DNA from: JAVVPO01 sp036655715
GTDB lineage: Bacteria > Bacillota > Clostridia > Lachnospirales > Cellulosilyticaceae
Assembly (NCBI GenBank): GCA_036655715.1
Contig: JAVVPO010000031.1
Span: forward strand, 1-25,712
Reading direction: 5' to 3'
Length of the DNA: 25,712 nt
Shown here piece after piece: positions 6,958 to 15,150 of the stretch (its first letter is position 1; every line of letters begins with the position of its first letter). The notes under the pieces are model-generated. The model saw only the letters and a list, made by a program, of their open reading frames with translations. It was not told where the DNA came from and searched no databases. Both the position numbers and the translations under genes were made by a program.

Positions 6958-8685
6958 ATGAAAAAATTAATGCTTGGCAACGAAGCTATTGCAAGAGGGA
7001 TTTATGAAGCAGGCGTAACAGTAGCTACGGCTTATCCTGGGACACCTAGTACAGAGATTACGGAATATATAGCAAAGTATGATGAAATCTATGCAGAATG
7101 GTCGCCAAATGAAAAGGTAGCCATGGAAGTGGCTATAGGAAGTGCGATAGGAGGGGCTAGATCTGTAGTTTCTATGAAGCATGTAGGATTAAATGTAGCA
7201 GCAGATCCGCTCTTTACAGTAGCGTATACAGGGATAAATGGAGGGCTTGTTGTATTTGTAGCAGATGATCCAGGGATGCACAGTTCGCAAAATGAGCAAG
7301 ATACAAGAATGATTGCTAGGGCAGCCAATGTGCCGTTAATAGAACCATCAGATAGTACAGAGTGCAAAATATTTGTAAAGAAAGCTATGGAAATTAGTGA
7401 AAACTATGATACCCCTGTTATCATTAGGCTAACAACAAGAGTATCTCATTCACAAAGTATCGTAGAGATTGGTGAAAGAGAAGTTGTGGCATTAAAGCCA
7501 TATGAAAAAAATATTAAAAAATACGTTATGACACCTGCTAATGCCAAAGCAAGGCATATCATTGTAGAAGAACGCATGAATAGGCTAGAGCAAGATATTA
7601 AAGAACTTGGGCTCTATAAAGAAGAAAACAATGGTAGCAAGATAGGTATTATTACAAGTGGTATAGGGTATCAGTATGTAAAAGAAAGTGGTATAGAAGC
7701 CAATATTCTTAAATTAGATATGATTAATCCTTTGCCAAAAGAAATTATAAAAGAGTTTGTAAAAGGGTTAGATAAAGTATACATAGTAGAAGAGCTAGAG
7801 CCTGTGATAGAAGAACAAGTAAGAGCAATGGGCATTATGGTTATAGGTAAAGAATTATTTGGCAGACAAGGTGAAATAACATCTAGGCAGATTAGAGAAG
7901 TCATAAATGGCATATCAGAAGAAGTAGCTAGGGCTAAAGCGTTACCTATTAGACCACCTGTGCTTTGTCCTGGATGTCCACATAGAGGAATTTATACAGT
8001 ACTTAAAAAATTAAAACTAACTGTCATGGGAGATATCGGATGCTATACATTAGGTTCATCCGCACCTCATAGCGCTATGGATACTTGTATCTGTATGGGA
8101 GCTAGTATTGGGATGACTCATGGCATCGACAAAGCTAGAGGAGCAGAGTTTGCCGAAAATACAGTAGGAATTATTGGAGACTCTACTTTCATGCACTCAG
8201 GGATTACAGGACTAATGAACATAGTGTATAATAAAGGTCTATCTACAATTATTATTGCAGATAACTCTACAACAGGTATGACAGGTCACCAAGATCATCC
8301 AGCTACAGGTAAAACCCTAAAAGGTGAGAGTGCTACAGAGATAGATATACCTACTTTGTGCAGAGCAGTAGGGGTGAAGCATGTTGTAGTAGTAGATGCA
8401 TATGATATGCAAAAGATAGAATCTAGTATTAAAGAAGAAATAATTAAAAATGAACCTTCCGTTATCATTACCAAAGCACCTTGTAAGTTACTGAACAAAG
8501 AAAAATTGGATACTTATAGCGTATGTGAAGAGGTGTGCAACAACTGTGGGTTATGCAGTAGGCTTGGATGCCCTGCTATCCAAAAAGGGGAGCATTATAC
8601 CATGATTAATGATGCACTTTGTGCGGGGTGCGGCTTATGTCAATCCATGTGCAAAAAAGGCGCGATTGGTAAGGGGGATAAATAA
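6958..8685 (+). CDS. iorA: Indolepyruvate:ferredoxin oxidoreductase, alpha subunit
   Basis: This is the catalytic subunit of the TPP- and Fe-S-dependent enzyme that converts aryl pyruvates (from Trp, Phe, Tyr transamination) to aryl-acetyl-CoA with reduction of ferredoxin. Visible parts in order are the N-terminal pyrimidine-binding-like domain with A-Y-P-G-T-P-S-T-E-I (about 25-34); C-P-G-C-P-H-R-G ahead of the TPP domain, with G-D-I-G-C-Y-T-L-G and G-D-S-T-F-M-H-S-G; and a C-terminal ferredoxin part with Cys527/530/533/538 and Cys555/558/561/565 for two clusters. Its 575 residues are near the usual length (about 600). The family start MKKLMLGNEAIARG fits. The iorB start follows one base after the stop. 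Confidence 0.95.
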   Translation: MKKLMLGNEAIARGIYEAGVTVATAYPGTPSTEITEYIAKYDEIYAEWSPNEKVAMEVAIGSAIGGARSVVSMKHVGLNVAADPLFTVAYTGINGGLVVFVADDPGMHSSQNEQDTRMIARAANVPLIEPSDSTECKIFVKKAMEISENYDTPVIIRLTTRVSHSQSIVEIGEREVVALKPYEKNIKKYVMTPANAKARHIIVEERMNRLEQDIKELGLYKEENNGSKIGIITSGIGYQYVKESGIEANILKLDMINPLPKEIIKEFVKGLDKVYIVEELEPVIEEQVRAMGIMVIGKELFGRQGEITSRQIREVINGISEEVARAKALPIRPPVLCPGCPHRGIYTVLKKLKLTVMGDIGCYTLGSSAPHSAMDTCICMGASIGMTHGIDKARGAEFAENTVGIIGDSTFMHSGITGLMNIVYNKGLSTIIIADNSTTGMTGHQDHPATGKTLKGESATEIDIPTLCRAVGVKHVVVVDAYDMQKIESSIKEEIIKNEPSVIITKAPCKLLNKEKLDTYSVCEEVCNNCGLCSRLGCPAIQKGEHYTMINDALCAGCGLCQSMCKKGAIGKGDK

Positions 8686-8686
8686 G

Positions 8687-9268
8687 ATGAATAAGAATAT
8701 ATTAATTGTGGGTGTAGGTGGACAAGGAACCCTTCTGACTGGCAGAATAATAGGGAATTATGCTATGAGCAAAGGGCAAGATGTGAAGATGTCAGAAGTC
8801 CATGGCATGGCACAACGCGGAGGTAGCGTTGTGATGCAAGTGAAGTATGGAGAGAAAGTCTACTCACCACTTATAGAAGTAGGAGAAGCAGATGTTATAT
8901 TTGCTTTTGAAAAGTTAGAAGCACTCAGATATAGTCACTATCTTAAAAAAGAGGGTATCATCATTGCGAATACCCAAAGAATAGATCCTATGCCTGTTGT
9001 AATGGGTATAGATACTTACCCAGAAGATGTAGAAAGCCAAATTAAAAAAAATTGTAAAGAGGCTTGTTTGATAGATGCACTATCTATAGCTAAGGAAATA
9101 GGTAATGTAAAAGTTGTTAATATGATTATGATTGGTGCATATGCAGCCTATGTAGAAGATACAATAGAAGAATGGGAAGCTATTATAGAACTTACCGTGC
9201 CAAAACATACCATTACGATGAATAAAGAAGCTTTAAGAAAAGGTTATAGAGCTTATCAAGATAGATAA
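8687..9268 (+). CDS. iorB: Indolepyruvate:ferredoxin oxidoreductase, beta subunit
   Basis: The 193-residue gamma-domain subunit of the 2-oxoacid:ferredoxin oxidoreductase superfamily carries the typical start I-V-G-V-G-G-Q-G-T-L-L near residues 6-17 and S-E-V-H-G-M-A-Q-R-G-G-S-V at about 41-53. It completes the IorAB heterodimer in the cytoplasm. I chose the ATG at 8687, one base after the iorA stop, because the glycine-rich motif begins there. A longer reading frame from 8609 would add 26 residues that lie inside iorA. AAGGGGG just before the iorA stop is the ribosome binding site, so translation is coupled. Confidence 0.95.
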   Translation: MNKNILIVGVGGQGTLLTGRIIGNYAMSKGQDVKMSEVHGMAQRGGSVVMQVKYGEKVYSPLIEVGEADVIFAFEKLEALRYSHYLKKEGIIIANTQRIDPMPVVMGIDTYPEDVESQIKKNCKEACLIDALSIAKEIGNVKVVNMIMIGAYAAYVEDTIEEWEAIIELTVPKHTITMNKEALRKGYRAYQDR

Positions 9269-9288
9269 TATAGAAAGAGGTAGAAAAT

Positions 9289-10527
9289 ATGTATTCATAT
9301 GAAGATATTTATGAAGTAGACCAAGAAATTGCAAATCTTATTACAGCAGAAACCAAAAGACAACGCAATAAGATAGAACTTATTGCATCAGAAAACTTTG
9401 TAAGTCCTGCGGTAATGTCTGCAATGGGAAGTACACTGACTAACAAATATGCAGAAGGTTACCCAGGCAAACGCTATTATGGCGGATGTGAAGTGGTGGA
9501 TCAAATAGAAGATTTAGCAAGAGAAAGAGCAAAAAAGTTATTTGGCGCAGACCATGCCAATGTACAACCTAACTCAGGTTCACAAGCTAACCAAGCAGTA
9601 TTTTTTGCGGTACTTAAACCAGGAGATACGGTGATGGGGATGGACCTTAGTCACGGAGGCCATTTAACCCATGGAAGTCCTGTAAATATCTCAGGTAAAC
9701 ACTATAATATCGTATCTTATGGTGTAGAGGAAGACACACAAATCATTAATTATGACAAAGTAAGAGAGATAGCAAAAGAACATAAGCCAAAGATGATTAT
9801 AGCGGGGGCGAGTGCCTATGCTAGAGAAATAGACTTTGAAAAATTTAGAGAAATTGCAGATGAAGTAGGCGCGTATCTGATGGTTGATATGGCTCATATT
9901 GCTGGACTTGTAGCAACGGGATTACATTCAAACCCAGTACCTTTTGCAGACTTCGTGACAACCACCACACACAAAACTCTTAGAGGACCAAGAGGTGGAA
10001 TGATTCTTTGTAAAGAAGAATATGCAAAACTTATAGATAAGGCTATCTTCCCAGGTATTCAAGGAGGCCCGCTTATCCACGTGATTGCTGCAAAAGCAGT
10101 AAGCTTTAAAGAAGCTTTGCAAGATGACTTCAAGGGTTATCAAGAGCAAGTACTTAAAAATGCTAAAGCACTTAGCAAAGCACTTATAGATAGAGGGATG
10201 ACAGTAGTATCAGGTGGGACAGATAACCATTTGCTGAATGTAGACCTTAGAAATATGAGTGTAACAGGTAAAGATGCAGAGCATAAATTAGATGAAATTG
10301 GTATTACCTGTAACAAAAATACTATACCATTTGATCCAGAAAGTCCATTTGTAACAAGTGGTATAAGACTTGGGACACCTGCTGTAACAACTCGTGGGAT
10401 GAAAGAAGAAGATATGGAAGAGATAGGAGAAATTATCTATCTTACACTCAAAGACTTTGAAGGAAATAAAGAAAATTGTATTCAAAAAGTACAAAACTTA
10501 TTAGCTAAATATCCATTGTATAAATAA
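9289..10527 (+). CDS. glyA: Serine hydroxymethyltransferase
   Basis: This PLP enzyme interconverts serine and glycine with transfer of a one-carbon unit to tetrahydrofolate. The 412-residue length is standard. Visible signatures are E-L-I-A-S-E-N-F near 30-37, Y-P-G-K-R-Y-Y-G-G near 58-66, the cofactor-contacting D200-M-A-H203, and the PLP lysine K229 in T-T-T-T-H-K-T-L-R-G-P-R-G-G. It starts 20 bases after iorB with an AGAGGT site and no intervening terminator, so it is probably in one transcript with iorAB. A terminator follows. The pairing with ior is not functionally obvious. Confidence 0.97.
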   Translation: MYSYEDIYEVDQEIANLITAETKRQRNKIELIASENFVSPAVMSAMGSTLTNKYAEGYPGKRYYGGCEVVDQIEDLARERAKKLFGADHANVQPNSGSQANQAVFFAVLKPGDTVMGMDLSHGGHLTHGSPVNISGKHYNIVSYGVEEDTQIINYDKVREIAKEHKPKMIIAGASAYAREIDFEKFREIADEVGAYLMVDMAHIAGLVATGLHSNPVPFADFVTTTTHKTLRGPRGGMILCKEEYAKLIDKAIFPGIQGGPLIHVIAAKAVSFKEALQDDFKGYQEQVLKNAKALSKALIDRGMTVVSGGTDNHLLNVDLRNMSVTGKDAEHKLDEIGITCNKNTIPFDPESPFVTSGIRLGTPAVTTRGMKEEDMEEIGEIIYLTLKDFEGNKENCIQKVQNLLAKYPLYK

Positions 10528-10542
10528 AAAAGATGTAGTACA

Positions 10543-10588
10543 AGGCTTTACTTATAACTCCTAAAAGGAGGGTGAGTAAAGCCTCTTT
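10543..10588 (+). terminator. Intrinsic terminator after glyA
   Basis: AGGCTTTACT (10543-10552) pairs with AGTAAAGCCT (10574-10583). An inner CTCCT/AGGAG hairpin closes the loop, and CTTTTT follows. Confidence 0.8.
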
Positions 10589-10663
10589 TTGGTATTTTTC
10601 ATAGTCAAGCATCATAAGAATTATAGAGAGGAAAAGAAATATATCGATATAAATTCGGAAAAT

Positions 10664-10696
10664 TTTATACATAAAATAACTGATTATATGTATAAA
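10664..10696. repeat. Inverted repeat upstream of the EF-G-like gene
   Basis: TTTATACAT (10664-10672) and ATGTATAAA (10688-10696) are perfect inverted copies 15 bases apart, about 40 bases before the start codon. It could be an operator or a weak leader hairpin. The sequence is AT-rich, so chance is possible. Confidence 0.4.
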
Positions 10697-10736
10697 GGAA
10701 GTTTGATTTTAAAATCATCTATAGGAGGTAGTTACT

Positions 10737-12764
10737 ATGAAAGTATATGAGACTAGCAAAATCCGCAATATTGCATTATTGGGACATGGTGGAAGTGGAA
10801 AGACAACACTGACAGAGTCAATGCTTTACTTATCAGGTGCAACCAATCGTAAAGGAAGAGTAGATCAAGGAAATACCACAAGTGATTTTGATCCAGAAGA
10901 AATCAAAAGAAAAATTTCAATTAGGACATCTCTTATACCTATAGAGTGGAAAGAGCACAAACTAAATATACTAGATACTCCCGGTTACTTTGATTTTGTA
11001 GGAGGAGTAAGGGAAGCTCTTAGTGTAGCTGATGCTGCGGTCATAGTACTTAAGGCTTCATCAGGAATCGAAGTAGGCACAGAAAAATCATGGGAACAAG
11101 TTGAAGAAGCAGGTATTCCCAAAATGCTATTTATCACAGAGATGGATGCACCCAATGTGAAGTTTGAAGATATTCTAGAATCTTGTAAGGCTAGATTTGG
11201 AGCAAGTATAGCCCCTATGCAAGTACCTATTTATGAAAATGAAAAATTCGTAGGATACATTCATGTAGCGAAAATGATAGGGCGTAAATTTGAAGGAAAT
11301 AAAGTGATAGAATGCGCCATCCCAGAAGGGTATGATGAGAAGATACAAGCTGTTAGAACGATGATTTTAGAAGCTGTAGCAGAAACAGATGAAGAGCTTA
11401 TGGAAAAATATTTTGCAGAAGAAGAGATTACCATAGAAGAAATAGAAAAAGCACTTAAAAAAGGTGTAGCATCAGGAGCCATAGTACCAGTACTTTGTGG
11501 TAATGCTTTAGATGGTGCAGGCGTTAGAACACTGATGGACAATATGATGAGGTCATTCCCAAATCCTGAGGAGAGGAGTGGGGAATGTCTTGGAACTAAA
11601 GAACCGGCTTTGTTTGTATTTAAAACAATGGTAGATCCATTCATTGGGAAATTCTCCTATTTCAAAGTAAAGGGAGGAAAAGTAAGTAGAGATGATTTCT
11701 TCATTAATCATAGAACAGAAGAAACGTCTAAGTTCTCTCACATCTATGTATTACAAGGCAAAGAGCAAAAAGAAGTAGACACTTTATGCGCAGGAGATAT
11801 TGGAGCTGTATCTAAGCTTAAAGATGTAGATACAAATGATACACTAACGGCTAAAGGGATAGCGGCAGATTATGAAGTTATTAGTTTCCCCGAACCTTAT
11901 GTGAAGATGGCTATATTCCCACTAGGAAAAGGGGACGAAGAAAAAATGTCTATGGCCCTTGCTAAACTCATGGCAGAGGATAAAACGTTCTATACAGAAT
12001 ATGATAAGGAAACACATGAAACGGTTATTTACGGCATAGGTGAGCAGCAGTTAGACGTTATAACCAATATGTTAAAAGAAAAATTCAGAGTAGATGTTAA
12101 GTTAGAAATACCTACTACAAGATATAGAGAAACGATCAAAGGTAAGATGAAGGTGCGTGGCAAGCACAAGAAGCAATCAGGAGGCCATGGGCAATACGGA
12201 GATGTTGTCATGGAGTTTGAGCCTTCGGGAGACCTTGAGATGCCTTATGTTTTTGAAGAAAAAATATTTGGTGGATCAGTGCCAAGACAATACTTCCCAG
12301 CAGTAGAAAAAGGTCTTGATGATTGTATTAATAACGGCGTATTAGCGGGCTATCCAGTAGTGGGATTAAAAGCTATCTTGCTAGATGGATCTTACCATCC
12401 AGTAGACTCTTCAGAAATGGCATTTAAGATGGCAACGACTATGGCCTTTAAAGAAGGTGTAGCAAAAGCACAGCCAACTATACTAGAGCCTATAGCGCAT
12501 GTAGAGATTACCGTGCCAGATGAGTACACAGGAGATATCATGGGAGATATGAAAAAAAGACGTGGACGCTTGATCGGTATGGAGCTGAAAGATAAGAAAC
12601 AAGTGATTGTAGCTGAAGTACCTATGTCAGAGCTTTATAGATATGCAACAGACCTTCGTTCTATTACACAAGGTAGAGGGGATGTATACTATCAATTTAC
12701 AAGATATGAGGAAGCTCCAAAAGAGGTGCAACAAAAAGTAATAGATGCAAGAAAAGAAGCATAA
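10737..12764 (+). CDS. EF-G-like translational GTPase (second, non-canonical EF-G type)
   Basis: The 675-residue protein has the EF-G layout: a G domain, domain II, and C-terminal domains III-V with the K-x-S-G-G-x-G-Q-Y-G-D-V segment of domain IV. G1 is GHGGSGKT (16-23), G2 contains T64, G3 is DTPGYFDF (80-87) and G4 is TEMD (134-137). Canonical EF-G has DTPGHVDF and NKMD, so the catalytic His is Tyr and the Asn-Lys of the guanine-specificity loop is Thr-Glu. The Tyr is common in the EF-G-2/FusA2-like subfamily. The G4 change is less expected. It is not next to rpsL/rpsG/tuf, which also argues against it being the main fusA. It is a single-gene unit with AGGAGG before the ATG. Confidence 0.88.
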   Translation: MKVYETSKIRNIALLGHGGSGKTTLTESMLYLSGATNRKGRVDQGNTTSDFDPEEIKRKISIRTSLIPIEWKEHKLNILDTPGYFDFVGGVREALSVADAAVIVLKASSGIEVGTEKSWEQVEEAGIPKMLFITEMDAPNVKFEDILESCKARFGASIAPMQVPIYENEKFVGYIHVAKMIGRKFEGNKVIECAIPEGYDEKIQAVRTMILEAVAETDEELMEKYFAEEEITIEEIEKALKKGVASGAIVPVLCGNALDGAGVRTLMDNMMRSFPNPEERSGECLGTKEPALFVFKTMVDPFIGKFSYFKVKGGKVSRDDFFINHRTEETSKFSHIYVLQGKEQKEVDTLCAGDIGAVSKLKDVDTNDTLTAKGIAADYEVISFPEPYVKMAIFPLGKGDEEKMSMALAKLMAEDKTFYTEYDKETHETVIYGIGEQQLDVITNMLKEKFRVDVKLEIPTTRYRETIKGKMKVRGKHKKQSGGHGQYGDVVMEFEPSGDLEMPYVFEEKIFGGSVPRQYFPAVEKGLDDCINNGVLAGYPVVGLKAILLDGSYHPVDSSEMAFKMATTMAFKEGVAKAQPTILEPIAHVEITVPDEYTGDIMGDMKKRRGRLIGMELKDKKQVIVAEVPMSELYRYATDLRSITQGRGDVYYQFTRYEEAPKEVQQKVIDARKEA

Positions 12765-12775
12765 ATAATGAGTGT

Positions 12776-12820
12776 AAACAGTGTTTAATGAGATGATTAA
12801 TCTGATTAAACACTGTTTTT
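12776..12820 (+). terminator. Intrinsic terminator after the EF-G-like gene
   Basis: Arms 12776-12789 and 12805-12818 are 14-bp inverted copies around a 15-base loop, and the right arm runs into TTTTTT. Confidence 0.85.
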
Positions 12821-12856
12821 TGTTTCTGATTATTATAAATTTTTCAACCTGAGTTG

Positions 12857-12885
12857 TTGACATACAATATTATACGTCATATAAT
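12857..12885 (+). promoter_or_regulatory. Perfect consensus sigma-A promoter of the padR operon
   Basis: TTGACA (12857-12862) and TATAAT (12880-12885) are separated by exactly 17 bases. A promoter this strong in front of a repressor-like gene is expected to be held down by a bound protein. Confidence 0.85.
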
Positions 12886-12907
12886 ATTGATATAAATACA
12901 ATATTGT
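12865..12907. promoter_or_regulatory. Candidate PadR operators overlapping the promoter
   Basis: CAATATTATA (12865-12874) and TATAATATTG (12880-12889) are perfect 10-base inverted copies with a 5-base centre, lying over the spacer and the -10. ACAATATTGT (12898-12907), a perfect 10-base palindrome with the same CAATATT core, lies at about the transcription start. PadR regulators commonly autorepress through palindromes at such positions. That the PadR here binds them is inference. Confidence 0.6.
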
Positions 12908-12950
12908 GATGTGTATAAATCAAGAAACTAGATTGAGAGGAGGTAACAAA

Positions 12951-13271
12951 ATGGCATTTCAACTAGGAGGCAGTCTACTAGATGCCTGTGTATTAGCAAT
13001 ATTAAGCAAGGAAGATACTTATGGTTACCGATTGACCCAAGAAGTAAGAGAAGCAATGGATGTATCAGAATCCACATTATACCCAGTACTTAGAAGACTC
13101 CAGAAGGATGGGAGCTTAGAAACATATGATGAGCCGTTTCAAGGGAGAAATAGAAGATACTACCGTATTACAGAAGTGGGAACACGCAAAGCTTTGGAGT
13201 ATACGCAGGAATGGATAGTCTATAAAGAAAAAATTGATAAAGCATTGATGGGAGGACGAGAAAATGAATAA
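12951..13271 (+). CDS. PadR family transcriptional regulator
   Basis: The 106-residue winged-helix protein has the PadR core: L-L-D-A-C-V-L-A-I-L near 9-18, Y-G-Y-R-L-T-Q-E-V, S-E-S-T-L-Y-P-V-L-R-R-L-Q-K-D-G and R-R-Y-Y-R-I-T. The C-terminal helix is short, as in the small-subfamily PadR proteins that dimerise through one helix. I chose the ATG at 12951, seven to eight bases after GAGGAGGT. An in-frame ATG at 12906 falls inside the predicted promoter/operator region. It overlaps the DUF1700 gene by eight bases. It probably represses its own operon. Confidence 0.93.
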   Translation: MAFQLGGSLLDACVLAILSKEDTYGYRLTQEVREAMDVSESTLYPVLRRLQKDGSLETYDEPFQGRNRRYYRITEVGTRKALEYTQEWIVYKEKIDKALMGGRENE

Positions 13272-13854
13272 AGGGGAATTTATGACAGAACTTAGGAGTA
13301 AACTCGCTAAGTTACCCTATGAAGAATTAGAAGCAGCAGTAGGATATTATGAAGAGTACTTTGAGGAAGCCGGCATAGAAAATGAAGAGCGTGCCTTAGA
13401 TGAGTTAGGATCACCCTCTCAAATAGCTAGACAAATCATGGCAGACTTTGCGATTAAAGAATCAGAGCTTACACCATCCTCACCTAAAAAAGGGGTATGG
13501 ACTATATGGGTGATTGTACTAGCTATTTTGGCAAGTCCAATAGCCTTACCACTTGGGATTGTCTGCTTAACCATGGTACTAGTAGGTTTTATATTAATAG
13601 GAACTTTTATATTTGTAGGCGGAATCATGGTGATTACCTTTTTAACGACAGGTATAGGCATATTTGCATTAACTTTTAGGATACTGTTTGTTGATCCATT
13701 ATCAGCACTGTTTTCTTTAGGTGGATCATTAGTGCTTATTGGGCTAGGGTTATTATCTATTATGTTGGTCTACGCATTAATAGGAAAGGTAATACCTTTG
13801 ATGGTAAAAGGTATTAGTAGCTTATTTGAACGTACTAAGAAGGGGGTAAGATAA
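13264..13854 (+). CDS. DUF1700 (HAAS-domain) membrane protein
   Basis: The 196-residue protein starts with the helical DUF1700/HAAS signature: L-P-Y-E-E-L-E-A-A-V-G-Y-Y-E-E-Y-F-E-E-A-G, followed by A-L-D-E-L-G-S-P. Three to four membrane helices (about residues 78-185) follow. In Firmicutes such proteins occur between a padR gene and a DUF4097 gene, where they are thought to pass on an envelope signal. The ATG lies within the padR reading frame (ATGAATAA) and the stop overlaps the next ATG (TAATG), so all three proteins are translationally coupled. Confidence 0.88.
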   Translation: MNKGEFMTELRSKLAKLPYEELEAAVGYYEEYFEEAGIENEERALDELGSPSQIARQIMADFAIKESELTPSSPKKGVWTIWVIVLAILASPIALPLGIVCLTMVLVGFILIGTFIFVGGIMVITFLTTGIGIFALTFRILFVDPLSALFSLGGSLVLIGLGLLSIMLVYALIGKVIPLMVKGISSLFERTKKGVR

Positions 13855-14765
13855 TGAAATTAACATCTATGAAGATAGGGATGATAGCAGTAGGGATGAT
13901 TGTTATAGGTGCAGGGATTAGCTTAGTGGCCTTCCTTTTTGGGGCTAAGACAAATATCAGATTTACTAATGGGGAAATGATATTAAGTGATCCGTTTGAT
14001 AGAGAAGAAGAGGTAGCATACAATTTATCAGAGCAATCAAGTAGAAAAGGTGTATCAAACTCAGGCTATACTCAGATTCAAGAAACCATAGAAAGTATTT
14101 CAAAGATTAATATAGATGTAGAAACCTTGGATGTTCATATCATATCTGGTGAAAAATTTGCCATTGATATCAATTATAAAGATACAACAGATGTATTTTA
14201 TGAAGTAAGAGGGGACAAATTAACGATTAGACAAGAAGACTCTATAGATTGGGGATTCTTTCAAAGAGAAGGCAGAAAAGGTGAGGCCATTATTTATTTA
14301 CCTAGGGAAGCCTTTATAGAAGAATTAGATATTGATATGGGCATGGGAAATAGCAAAGTCACGGGCATACAAGTGGATAAGTTAGATCTTGATTGTGGTA
14401 TGGGGAGTGTAGATCTAGTAGGAGTAAGCCTAAATAAAGCTTATATAGAAGGTGGTATGGGAGAGATAAGTGCTACTGATATAGTAAGTAATGGGCTAAA
14501 TGTAAGTATGGGTATGGGAAGTGTCAATATACAAGGTGAGGTAAGAGGATTAACCGATATAGAAGGCGGTATGGGAGAGTTAAAGCTTACCACTGTAGGA
14601 AAAGAAACAGATTATAACTATGATTTAAGTAAAGGCATGGGAACTATCTCTATAAATGGAAGAAGTAATAATAGCTTTGAAGATTTAAGAGAAAACAACG
14701 GATCAGATAATAAAATTACTATTGAAGGCGGTATGGGAAGCATAACCGTTAATACTGAGGAGTAA
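13854..14765 (+). CDS. DUF4097-type membrane-anchored beta-solenoid protein
   Basis: The 303-residue protein has one N-terminal membrane helix (about 8-30), a linker, and a C-terminal beta-rich part outside or facing the membrane. The solenoid shows a striking ladder of G-M-G turns at residues 163, 182, 201, 220 and 239 (exactly 19 apart), then 261 and 293. Each repeat is a pair of short strands, as in a right-handed beta-solenoid of the toast-rack/DUF4097 type. The role in the PadR operon is unknown. Envelope stress sensing or protection is a reasonable guess from family context. There is no LPXTG or other wall-anchor signal. Confidence 0.85.
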   Translation: MKLTSMKIGMIAVGMIVIGAGISLVAFLFGAKTNIRFTNGEMILSDPFDREEEVAYNLSEQSSRKGVSNSGYTQIQETIESISKINIDVETLDVHIISGEKFAIDINYKDTTDVFYEVRGDKLTIRQEDSIDWGFFQREGRKGEAIIYLPREAFIEELDIDMGMGNSKVTGIQVDKLDLDCGMGSVDLVGVSLNKAYIEGGMGEISATDIVSNGLNVSMGMGSVNIQGEVRGLTDIEGGMGELKLTTVGKETDYNYDLSKGMGTISINGRSNNSFEDLRENNGSDNKITIEGGMGSITVNTEE

Positions 14766-14779
14766 AAACGAATTAGCCG

Positions 14780-14808
14780 TTGATTTTATACAGCCAATGT
14801 GATAAAAT
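14780..14808 (+). promoter_or_regulatory. Candidate sigma-A promoter of the leuS transcript
   Basis: TTGATT (14780-14785) and TAAAAT (14803-14808) are separated by 17 bases. A second TATAAT at 14818-14823 lacks a good -35. Either would start the transcript just ahead of the T-box leader. Confidence 0.5.
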
Positions 14809-14814
14809 TTGCTA

Positions 14815-15072
14815 AGATATAATAATGTACAGACAATGAAGCGAAATAGTAGTATAAAAAACTTTTTCAGAGAGCTATTGGTAGGTGTGAAATAGCAAAG
14901 AGGTTTATACGAACTCGTCGCAGAGTTCCACACTGAACTGATAGTAGGTGTTGGCGGGACTTCCCGTTACAGAAGATTCGAGTGCAGCTATAGTTTATAG
15001 CTGAATTAGAGTGGTACCGCGAAATAACACCTTTCGTCTCTATAGCAATAGTTTAGAGCGAGAGGTTTTTTT
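14815..15072 (+). promoter_or_regulatory. Leucine T-box leader of leuS
   Basis: This tRNA-sensing leader has the stem I elements AGAGAGC...GGTAGGTGTGAAATAGC at about 14872-14895. A specifier-region candidate, CTC (Leu) at 14914-14916, lies within GAACTCGTC. The T-box sequence AGAGTGGTACCGCG is at 15008-15021. Uncharged tRNA-Leu would stabilise the antiterminator and let transcription reach leuS 80 bases further on. The specifier choice rests on position and on the downstream gene. The 14766-15150 gap holds only this leader, its promoter and the leuS ribosome binding site. Confidence 0.93.
15030..15072 (+). terminator. T-box regulated intrinsic terminator
   Basis: CCTTTCG(T)CTCTA (15030-15042) pairs with TAGAGCGAGAGG (15054-15065) with one bulge, followed by seven T. 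It overlaps the 3' strand of the alternative antiterminator. Confidence 0.88.
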
Positions 15073-15150
15073 ATTGGGAAAATCCCAAAAGATGACAGAG
15101 GGTCAAGGTGTAGATCCCCGTTATCACATAAAATAAAGGAGGAACACAAA

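Noticed and set aside
8609..8686. Longer start for iorB inside iorA
   Set aside because: The added residues are an out-of-frame reading of the iorA ferredoxin domain. The family's glycine-rich N-terminus starts at 8687.
12906..12950. Upstream ATG for PadR
   Set aside because: It lies within the predicted operator/transcription start, while GAGGAGGT serves the ATG at 12951.
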